Origin: Colivivens sp964537205
GTDB taxonomy: Bacteria > Bacteroidota > Bacteroidia > Bacteroidales > Bacteroidaceae
DNA: 13,764 bases
Assembly (NCBI GenBank): GCA_964537205.1
Contig: CAZHZH010000073.1
Location: forward strand, 1-13,764
Direction: 5' to 3'
The notes below the pieces were generated by a model. The model made no database searches and had not been told where the DNA came from. It was given only the letters and a program-made list of their open reading frames with translations. The position numbers and the translations under genes were made by a program. Of the stretch, positions 7,742-13,764 are shown in pieces (within the stretch, counting starts at the first letter, position 1; each line of letters opens with the position of its first letter).

Positions 7742-9310
7742 ATGGCAATAAGAAAGAGAAAACTATCACCGCGTCAGAAGATGATCAACCTGATGTACGT
7801 CGTACTGATGGCAATGCTTGCGTTGAACATCAGTTCAGACGTTCTCAACGGGTTCTCGCTTGTCGACGAGGGACTAAACCGCACTAAAGAGAACTCTTCT
7901 TCTCAAAACGAGGCTATATACAAGACTTTGGACGAAGCCATGAAAACTAATCCGGAGAAAACAAAGCAATGGTACGACAAAGCCCAACTCGTGAAATCCA
8001 AATCCGACTCTTTATATCAGTTTGCGGAAAGCCTCAAATGGGACATTGTGCGCGAAGCCGACGGCAGCGATGGCGACATCCTTAATATAAATAATAAGGA
8101 GAACCTGGAAGCCGCCACTCACGTTATGCTCGCACCGGGGATAGGAAAGGGGAAAAGACTATATTCAGCCATCAACCACTATCGCGAAAGTATAGTCAAA
8201 ATGATTAATGACAAAAACATGAAGCGGATTATCGCCGACAATCTTTCCACCTCCGTACCTGCGAAAGGAAGGCTTCTTGGGAAAAACTGGCAAGAATATA
8301 TGTTTGAGAACACACCGGTCATCGCATCTGTCACGTTGCTCTCTAAACTTCAAAACGACATAAGGAACGCAGAAGGAGCCGTACTGCACCAACTGGTCGC
8401 AAACATCGACATAAAGGATGTGAGAGTCAACGAAATCAACGCATACGTCATCCCGACTTCGCAAACAGTCGTCAGGGGAGGCACATTCTCCGCTCAAATC
8501 ATTATGGCGGCAGTCGACACAACGGCACGTCCAGACATATACATTGGTAACACCCTGCTAAAGTCAAGCAATGGACGCTATGAGACAATATGCAATTCCA
8601 CTGGAGAATTCACTCTCAAAGGCTACCTGCTGATGCACAACGGCGGTGGTGAGACAATAAGGCGTGAGTTCTCACAACCATATACCGTAGTCGAGCCTAC
8701 TGCCACCGTGTCGGCCACACTCATGAACATGCTTTACGCCGGCTATCAGAACCCTATCAGCGTCAGCGTGCCAGGAGTTCCTGCAAACAAAATCAACGCG
8801 ACGATGACAGGAGGCACGCTCACAAAGAAAAGTGACGGTCAGTATGTGGCTGTTCCTTCAAAGGTGGGCGAGGATGTCGTTATAACTGTCACCGCACAAA
8901 ACGAAGGACGCCAGCAGGAAATGGGGAAATACACGTTTCACGTAAGGAAACTGCCTGACCCTACCGCATATATAAGTTACAAAGACGCAGAAGGTAACGA
9001 GAACCGCTACAAGGGCGGTACGCCTATCAGTAAGACCGTGCTTCTCAACGCAAAGGGAATAAGCGCCGCCATAGATGACGGACTGCTCGACATCAACTTC
9101 CAGGTCGTGTCGTTCGAAGCCACGTTCTTCGACTCCATGGGAAACGCCATACCCGAGGTGTCTAAGTCGACAGACTTCACAGAACGGCAGCGCAACATGT
9201 TCCGCAGACTGACACGCGGACGCCGTTTTTATATCTCCCGTGTACACGCAATCGGGCCCGATGGGATCGAGCGTGTGCTACCGACCGCAATGGAAATAAT
9301 AGTTAACTAA
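7742..9310 (+). CDS. porM: T9SS motor protein PorM/GldM
   Basis: Protein of 522 residues, normal for the family, with one N-terminal inner-membrane helix and a large periplasmic part. In known T9SSs a PorM dimer is the rotor or stalk that passes PorL-driven rotation across the periplasm to the PorK/PorN ring. The signature start KLSPRQKMINLMYVVLMAMLALNISSDVLNGF is present in essentially family form, spanning about residues 7-39 with the helix at about 15-33. A helical domain follows to about residue 210, then beta-rich domains to the C-terminus, in line with the four-domain D1-D4 periplasmic architecture. It starts 12 bases after porL behind an AAGGAACAAGG stretch and is followed by porN, which fits a single translational unit. 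I see no truncation or frameshift. Confidence 0.95.
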   Translation: MAIRKRKLSPRQKMINLMYVVLMAMLALNISSDVLNGFSLVDEGLNRTKENSSSQNEAIYKTLDEAMKTNPEKTKQWYDKAQLVKSKSDSLYQFAESLKWDIVREADGSDGDILNINNKENLEAATHVMLAPGIGKGKRLYSAINHYRESIVKMINDKNMKRIIADNLSTSVPAKGRLLGKNWQEYMFENTPVIASVTLLSKLQNDIRNAEGAVLHQLVANIDIKDVRVNEINAYVIPTSQTVVRGGTFSAQIIMAAVDTTARPDIYIGNTLLKSSNGRYETICNSTGEFTLKGYLLMHNGGGETIRREFSQPYTVVEPTATVSATLMNMLYAGYQNPISVSVPGVPANKINATMTGGTLTKKSDGQYVAVPSKVGEDVVITVTAQNEGRQQEMGKYTFHVRKLPDPTAYISYKDAEGNENRYKGGTPISKTVLLNAKGISAAIDDGLLDINFQVVSFEATFFDSMGNAIPEVSKSTDFTERQRNMFRRLTRGRRFYISRVHAIGPDGIERVLPTAMEIIVN

Positions 9311-9324
9311 ACAAACGAACCAAC
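9311..9324 (+). repeat. Operon intergenic motif, copy 3 (before porN)
   Basis: ACAAACGAACCAAC begins directly after the porM stop. Its last 12 bases (9313-9324) are identical to those before porL. It ends 3 bases before the first porN ATG (9328) or 24 bases before the alternative ATG (9349); the latter spacing is closer to the porK and porL copies (31 and 19 bases). Confidence 0.3.
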
Positions 9325-9327
9325 AGG

Positions 9328-10416
9328 ATGCAAAACAGGATAAACAATATGGGACGAAAAACAATAATTGCAGTAATTGGTATTTGCCTAAGCATTATGG
9401 CAAGCGCACAGCCCGCTAAAAGCCGTATTGCGGAGAACAACAAGAAGAGCAGTACACCAACCGCCCAAACTACAAGTCGCGCAAGTATCATGTTCCCTAC
9501 CGCAGTCAATGTGCCAGAGGAAGTGGTATGGCGGCGCGACATATATCGCGAACTCGATCTGAGGAAGGATGAGAATGCCCCCCTCTACTATCCCATCGAG
9601 CCTACTGAAGACCGTATAAACCTCTTCACACTGCTATTCCAATTGCTCAACACCGGCAAGATACCTGCGTACGTATATGACATCAATGGCACGGAGAACT
9701 TTAGCAAAGACAATCGTATGCACTTTAAGGACATGCTCGACCGCTATGATATTCCTTACGTTGTCGAGGGGAACAGCATAAAGGTAGAACAGAGCGACGT
9801 ACCATCAGCCGAAGTATTAAGCTACTTTGTGAAGGAAAGCAGCTACTACGACCAAAACACCGCGACTTACCATAGCCGTGTAGTTGCGCTCTGCCCTGTT
9901 TTACACCGCAACGCTGACATTTTCTCAATGAGCGACGCCACCGAAAGCAAATATCCGTTGTTCTGGGTGAAACTGGAAGACGTCGAGCCGTATCTAAGCC
10001 AGCACATGGTCATGATCAGCAACATCAACAATGCCGCTACAATGTCGATGGCGGACTTCTTCGACACCAACAAGTACAAGGGAACCATTTACATGACCAC
10101 GAACATGCAGGGCAAGACACTTGCGCAAACCGCGACAAGCGACACCGCCCTTGTAAAGGAGCAAAATCGCATTGAAAAAGAAATGAAAGACTTTGAACAA
10201 CATATATGGGTCACTCCTGTTGACTCCGCCGAACTTGCAAGGCAAGATTCCATCGCAGCGGCAGAAGCCGCCGCCAAGAAGGCAAAGAAGACACGGACGA
10301 CTTCATCACGAACCACCGCAAGGACAACTACCAAGGCGGAGAAGACTTCCAAATCATCAAGCAAATCCTCATCCAGCAGTCAGCCAAGAGTGTCCGTACG
10401 TCGTCAAAGGCATTAA
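9328..10416 (+). CDS. porN: T9SS ring protein PorN/GldN
   Basis: Periplasmic protein of 362 residues that pairs with PorK to build the T9SS ring. It has a signal peptide likely cut after ASA before Q. The GldN-type core (about 55-295) includes VVWRRDIYRELDLRKDENAPLYYPIEP near its start. It continues with INLFTLLFQLLNTGKIPAYVYD, then YPLFWVKLEDVEPYL, and an ending DFEQHIWVTP. After the core comes a tail of about 60 residues made almost only of Ala, Lys, Arg, Ser and Thr, ending in VSVRRQRH; this is low-complexity and strongly basic. Two starts are possible: ATG 9328 (given) or ATG 9349, which gives a standard 21-residue signal peptide beginning MGRKT. The gene lies 17 bases after porM, closing the porPKLMN set. 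Confidence 0.93.
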   Translation: MQNRINNMGRKTIIAVIGICLSIMASAQPAKSRIAENNKKSSTPTAQTTSRASIMFPTAVNVPEEVVWRRDIYRELDLRKDENAPLYYPIEPTEDRINLFTLLFQLLNTGKIPAYVYDINGTENFSKDNRMHFKDMLDRYDIPYVVEGNSIKVEQSDVPSAEVLSYFVKESSYYDQNTATYHSRVVALCPVLHRNADIFSMSDATESKYPLFWVKLEDVEPYLSQHMVMISNINNAATMSMADFFDTNKYKGTIYMTTNMQGKTLAQTATSDTALVKEQNRIEKEMKDFEQHIWVTPVDSAELARQDSIAAAEAAAKKAKKTRTTSSRTTARTTTKAEKTSKSSSKSSSSSQPRVSVRRQRH

Positions 10417-10448
10417 ATCCAATTATCTAACTTTTTTAAAAAACGACT

Positions 10449-11210
10449 ATGTTGATAAAGTGTCCTGAATGTGGCAATATGGTATCCGACTTGGCCACCC
10501 GCTGCCCGTCATGTGGCTGCCCCATAAATAAAGCGCAAGACACGCAAGAAGGCAAGCCGGCCGGTTCAAGCCAAGAAAACGCACAACAAGAGGTTGCCAG
10601 ACCAGAGTCTCATGCGGAAAAGGATTGCCACTGCAAGAAGAACAAATACGGAAATGATTACCACCCGAAGACAGGCACGCCATGGTGGAAGGGCTGTCTC
10701 ATCGGCTGTCTTACAGTCGTCATACTGGTTTTGCTTATATCCGGAGGCATTGTGATTGGATGCTTTTCGCTACTCAACGAAGGGCTTAAAGGCGCAATCG
10801 AGGCCAACAACACGACATACACACAAACCGACGACACAACAATATACGAACCCGACAGCTTGGCACTTACGCCGAAGGAGATCCAAAAGGAGGAGACATC
10901 TAAGCAAAGTACCAACGGACACGCCGTACTTAAAGGAATTCTCGGGGGCAGCCAATATGCGATGACTATGAACATACACTTCAACGACAATGGCGACGTT
11001 TCCGGCATTTATCACTACGACAAGAACGCATCGTCAGAGCAGAATCTGACGGGCAATTACCAAGATCCGTACCTGACCCTTTATGAGTACGATTCAGAAG
11101 GGAAACAAACTGGAATATTCGAGGGCAAATACGATGGAGAGACTTTCGCCGGCACATACACAGGTGCGAACAAACAAGAATACGCATTCAGCCTGAAAGT
11201 CGGCAAATAA
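10449..11210 (+). CDS. Zinc-ribbon, single-helix membrane protein of unknown function
   Basis: I recognise the parts but not the function of this 253-residue protein. It opens with a zinc ribbon, C5-x2-C8-x10-C19-x2-C22 (CPECG...CPSCG), with no signal peptide. A polar linker holding a second Cys pair (CHC, 60-62) follows, then a WW-flanked membrane helix (about 83-108) with Cys at 83, 87 and 105, a Thr/Glu-rich stalk (about 115-152), and a C-terminal beta-rich domain (about 155-253). That last domain repeats short strands with Gly-Tyr turns (SGIYHYD, GNYQDPYLTLYEYD, GIFEGKYDG, GTYTG). The likely topology is zinc ribbon in the cytoplasm and beta domain outside. It starts 32 bases after porN with no convincing terminator between, so it may belong to the T9SS transcript; any role in secretion is inference from position only. 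Confidence 0.75.
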   Translation: MLIKCPECGNMVSDLATRCPSCGCPINKAQDTQEGKPAGSSQENAQQEVARPESHAEKDCHCKKNKYGNDYHPKTGTPWWKGCLIGCLTVVILVLLISGGIVIGCFSLLNEGLKGAIEANNTTYTQTDDTTIYEPDSLALTPKEIQKEETSKQSTNGHAVLKGILGGSQYAMTMNIHFNDNGDVSGIYHYDKNASSEQNLTGNYQDPYLTLYEYDSEGKQTGIFEGKYDGETFAGTYTGANKQEYAFSLKVGK

Positions 11211-11319
11211 ACAGCGTCTTGTGCAATCCAATAAGCGCATTATCGCCATTAAGTTCAGAATAGTATGAGTACTCAAACATTTTTTTGTAGTGGTATCTTC
11301 TGTGTTATGATTTTATTCG

Positions 11320-11327
11320 TACCTTTG
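11320..11327 (+). promoter_or_regulatory. Candidate -7 promoter element for asd
   Basis: TACCTTTG matches the Bacteroidetes -7 consensus TAnnTTTG exactly and lies 36 bases before the asd ATG in the 153-base gap after the zinc-ribbon gene. No clear TTTG -33 box sits at the usual 19-21 bases upstream (TCTG at 11299 is too close), so it is weaker than the pgpH promoter. It suggests that asd is transcribed separately. Confidence 0.45.
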
Positions 11328-11363
11328 CCTCATAAACAAAAAGCATATAAGACAAAATAAGGC

Positions 11364-12419
11364 ATGAAAGTAGCAATTGTTGGCGCAAGTGGCGCAGTCG
11401 GACAGGAATTTCTCAGAGTATTGGATGAGAGGAACTTTCCAGTTGATGATTTGGTTTTGTTTGGCTCAACACGTAGTGCGGGCCGCAAATACACATTCCG
11501 TGGGAAGGAATATGAAGTGAAGCTCTTGAGGCACGGCGACGATTTCAAGGGCATTGACATCGCGTTCACCTCAGCTGGTGCCGGCACATCAAAGGAATTC
11601 GCTGAAGACATTACAAAATACGGAACGGTCATGATTGACAACTCAAGCGCGTTCCGCATGGACGATGATGTCCCTTTGGTCGTTCCCGAATGTAATGCCG
11701 AGGACGCGCTCAATCGTCCCCGTGGCATTATAGCCAATCCCAACTGCACAACAATCATGATGGTCGTAGTACTTCAGCCAATCGAGAAGCTGTCGCACAT
11801 CAAGCGTATTCACGTTGCATCATATCAAAGTGCAAGTGGAGCTGGCGCGTCGGCAATGCTTGAGTTGCAAGAGCAATACAAGGCGCTTGCCGAGTCAAAA
11901 GAACCTGTAGTCAGCAAATTCGCATACCAGTTGGCTTACAACGTGATTCCACAGATCGATGTATTCCAAGACAACGGCTACACAAAAGAAGAGATGAAGA
12001 TGTTCAACGAGACCAGGAAAATCATGCATACCGACGCTCGTTGTTCCGCCATGTGTGTGCGCATCTCGTCGCTTAGGGCTCACAGCGAAGCCGTGTGGGT
12101 AGAGACAGAACGCCCTATATCCGTGGAAGAGGCTAAAAAGGCAATCGCCGCAGCCGACGGGGTGACCCTCGTCGACGATCCTTCACTTGTGGGGGCGAAA
12201 GCCAATCCCGACCCAAGCAAGGAGACTATGGAAGGGCTGCCATACCCTATGCCTTTGTATACAGCTGGCAAAGACAACGTTTACGTTGGCAGAGTGCGCA
12301 AAGACCTGGCAAACGACAATGGCATTACATTCTGGCTTTCAGGCGACCAAATCAAAAAGGGAGCGGCGCTCAATGCGGTGCAGATAGCAGAGTACCTTAT
12401 AAAGGTTAAGGACATTTAA
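11364..12419 (+). CDS. asd: Aspartate-semialdehyde dehydrogenase
   Basis: Cytoplasmic enzyme of 351 residues that reduces L-aspartyl-4-phosphate to aspartate semialdehyde with NADPH, the branch point to lysine/diaminopimelate, threonine and methionine. The N-terminal GASGAVG (7-13) is the NADP-binding loop. GSTRSAGR (34-41) follows the second strand. ANPNCTT carries the catalytic Cys at 128. YQSASGAG (154-161) is the substrate-side motif with Q155. SLRAHSE contains the catalytic His at 240. All catalytic residues are present and the length fits the family, so it should be active. It is read with its own candidate promoter at 11320 and converges with the regulator gene on the other strand, 33 bases away. 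There is no functional link to the T9SS operon that I can see; it looks like a chromosomal neighbour. Confidence 0.97.
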   Translation: MKVAIVGASGAVGQEFLRVLDERNFPVDDLVLFGSTRSAGRKYTFRGKEYEVKLLRHGDDFKGIDIAFTSAGAGTSKEFAEDITKYGTVMIDNSSAFRMDDDVPLVVPECNAEDALNRPRGIIANPNCTTIMMVVVLQPIEKLSHIKRIHVASYQSASGAGASAMLELQEQYKALAESKEPVVSKFAYQLAYNVIPQIDVFQDNGYTKEEMKMFNETRKIMHTDARCSAMCVRISSLRAHSEAVWVETERPISVEEAKKAIAAADGVTLVDDPSLVGAKANPDPSKETMEGLPYPMPLYTAGKDNVYVGRVRKDLANDNGITFWLSGDQIKKGAALNAVQIAEYLIKVKDI

Positions 12420-12452
12420 GTTGGTCTGCGAACATTCCTCACACTCTTACAC

Positions 12453-13764
12453 TTATGGCTTGGCCCAACTAAAAGTCCTGAAGCACCGCCATATAGTCGA
12501 CCTCGACACATTGGTAAGGTTGTGTATATCGTTTTTCGACAATCCCAAACGCATCAGATAGCATATAAGGAATTGTTTTTCGGAAAACCTTTTCCTGTCC
12601 TTCAACATCTTCTGTGCAAAGAGCGGGTAAACAGAGTTGACGACTTCAAAAACCCGGCTTTGCTGTTCGCTCGTAATCTGCAAGCCTTTGTCACTCGCCT
12701 CGTGCAACATTTCCAGAAGTTCCTTTGAAACCCCGTCGTTTACACTCTGTTGCCGCATATTGAACAAGATTCTATATTGCTCATCCCTTTTGTCCGACTC
12801 TTTATCACTTTGCTCCTTCTCCATTTTCAGCTGCGCATTTTCCTCTTGTTGATTGTGCACCTCCTCCTTTAGTCTTTGTGTTTCCTTTGTCTGCTCCTTC
12901 GCCTGTCTGTCACGCTTATGTTTTCTATACATCAGAAACGCCGCGAGGGCAAAAATCACAACGATGAAGATAGTTATGGAAATCCATAGATTAGTGTTCT
13001 CATCCATTATGCGTCGCTCTTCGTTCTTGTCGCGGTTATACCGGAACCTGTTGTGAGTGGTGAATGACTGCTTTTGACGTAATCCAAGGTCAAGGGTGTC
13101 ACTCAGCGACACATACATTGCCGCATACTTCATTGCCTCCTGCGTTTGTCCGAGTCGTTGGTAAATCTTGAACAGAACCTCCGCAACAGCGTATCTGTTA
13201 AGCTGGTTGTCCTCTTGGGCAAGCACGTGTTTGAAAGCATATATGCTTGAGTCCGCCTCACCCAGCAAGTCGTAATAATACCCATACGCCTGACATACAT
13301 AATTGCTTTCATATCCTATGCCAGTCTTCTCAAGCAGACTTGAACATTTTCTTGCGTTGGCGGTATCTTTCATCATAGACAAATTTCTGAGCAGGCACGA
13401 CAATGTCTGAATATTATTCTCCATCTTCGCCAATGCGGCAGCATTGTCACATAATTGGGGAGTCGAATATATGGTGTCTACAATATATGTATATATTTTG
13501 TGGGCCTGCTCCACACCGTCGACCGCAAACAAGGATTCGCCGTAATGCATGAGACAGGCAAAATCCATTTTACCCATCTGTCTTGATATGTTATATTCTT
13601 TCACTGCATAACTATATGCGTCGGCTCTGTCAAGCATATTGGTGTAGTACAGGTAGGACAAGTTGGAAAACGTGTTTTTCAGCATCACAGAATCACAATC
13701 ATCCTCGTCCTCCGCCGTCTCCTCCGCCTTCAAGAAGTATTCAAGCGAACGCGGAGTGTCGTTC
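12453..13764 (-). CDS. TPR / transmembrane / HTH regulator, 5' end cut by window edge
   Basis: Partial gene; the reading frame is open through the right edge, so the N-terminus and any signal peptide are missing. About 437 residues are visible. The N-terminal half is helical and TPR-like (for example ...TPRSLEYFLKAEE at the very edge, and SSIYAFKHVLAQEDNQLNRYAVAEVLFKIYQRLGQTQEAMKYA). One membrane helix follows (NLWISITIFIVVIFALAAFLMY, about 12930-12990). Next is a charged coiled-coil of Lys/Glu/Gln repeats (about 12775-12910). A C-terminal helix-turn-helix reads FSEKQFLICYLMRLGLSKNDIHNLTNVSRSTIWRCF (about 12465-12590), similar in layout to LuxR-type and other regulators whose N-terminal TPR sensor is outside and whose DNA-binding end is inside. 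The likely role is membrane-tethered transcription control; ligand and targets are unknown. It ends 33 bases from asd, tail to tail. Confidence 0.8.
   Translation of the reverse strand, partial: NDTPRSLEYFLKAEETAEDEDDCDSVMLKNTFSNLSYLYYTNMLDRADAYSYAVKEYNISRQMGKMDFACLMHYGESLFAVDGVEQAHKIYTYIVDTIYSTPQLCDNAAALAKMENNIQTLSCLLRNLSMMKDTANARKCSSLLEKTGIGYESNYVCQAYGYYYDLLGEADSSIYAFKHVLAQEDNQLNRYAVAEVLFKIYQRLGQTQEAMKYAAMYVSLSDTLDLGLRQKQSFTTHNRFRYNRDKNEERRIMDENTNLWISITIFIVVIFALAAFLMYRKHKRDRQAKEQTKETQRLKEEVHNQQEENAQLKMEKEQSDKESDKRDEQYRILFNMRQQSVNDGVSKELLEMLHEASDKGLQITSEQQSRVFEVVNSVYPLFAQKMLKDRKRFSEKQFLICYLMRLGLSKNDIHNLTNVSRSTIWRCFRTFSWAKP

Noticed and set aside
10432..10443. TTTTTTAAAAAA palindrome between porN and the zinc-ribbon gene as a terminator
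   Set aside because: It has no GC-rich stem or loop, and the U-run forms the stem itself. It is more likely A/T-rich leader sequence.
11264..11287. AGTATGAGTACT followed by a T-run as a rho-independent terminator after the zinc-ribbon gene
   Set aside because: The stem would be only four base pairs, with a weak AT/GC mix and several bases before the T-run. It is too unstable to claim.
13478..13500. AT-rich palindrome (AATATATGTATATATT) as a regulatory site
   Set aside because: It lies well inside the regulator's coding sequence and is explained by Ile/Tyr codons (IYTYIVDTIY).
1..13764. CRISPR array, insertion sequence, prophage, tRNA or rRNA
   Set aside because: I looked for regularly spaced repeats, transposase or integrase motifs and tRNA-like cloverleaf or TTCAA-type patterns and saw none. 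Gene content is continuous and chromosomal in style.

Overview
The window looks like ordinary chromosome from a member of the Bacteroidota, most likely order Bacteroidales (Prevotellaceae- or Muribaculaceae-like; the exact family cannot be settled by eye). The evidence is a complete type IX secretion system (T9SS) core operon, promoters with the Bacteroidetes TAnnTTTG -7 element, A-rich leaders instead of strong Shine-Dalgarno sites, and a TPR/membrane/HTH regulator of a type common in this phylum. I see no rRNA, tRNA, CRISPR array, insertion sequence or phage gene.

Layout, left to right. (1) 132-896 (+): a secreted protein of unknown function, whose 3' end overlaps the next gene tail to tail. 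(2) 861-2144 (-): a major facilitator transporter of the nucleoside:H+ symporter (NupG/XapB) type. (3) 2145-2316: a divergent intergenic region with a candidate Bacteroidetes promoter in each direction. (4) 2317-10416 (+): six closely spaced genes, namely a 7TM-HD (PgpH-type, predicted cyclic-di-AMP) phosphodiesterase followed by porP, porK, porL, porM and porN. (5) 10449-11210 (+): a zinc-ribbon membrane protein of unknown function, 32 bases after porN and probably in the same transcript. (6) 11364-12419 (+): asd, aspartate-semialdehyde dehydrogenase, with its own promoter. (7) 12453-13764 (-): a TPR/transmembrane/HTH regulator, cut by the right edge.

How the genes work together. From established T9SS knowledge, PorL and PorM form the proton-driven rotary motor in the inner membrane. 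PorK (lipoprotein) and PorN form the large periplasmic ring under the outer membrane. PorP is an outer-membrane-associated partner of the PorP/SprF family. The only promoter-like signal I find for the whole block lies before the phosphodiesterase gene, and porP starts 12 bases after that gene stops. The plain reading is that a cyclic-dinucleotide-degrading enzyme is co-transcribed with the secretion machine. That linkage, the uncharacterised zinc-ribbon protein at the operon's end, a short sequence repeated before porK, porL and porN, and low-complexity additions in PorL and PorN are the points most worth a second look. I do not see a clearly new system; the core is the known T9SS with less-known attachments.
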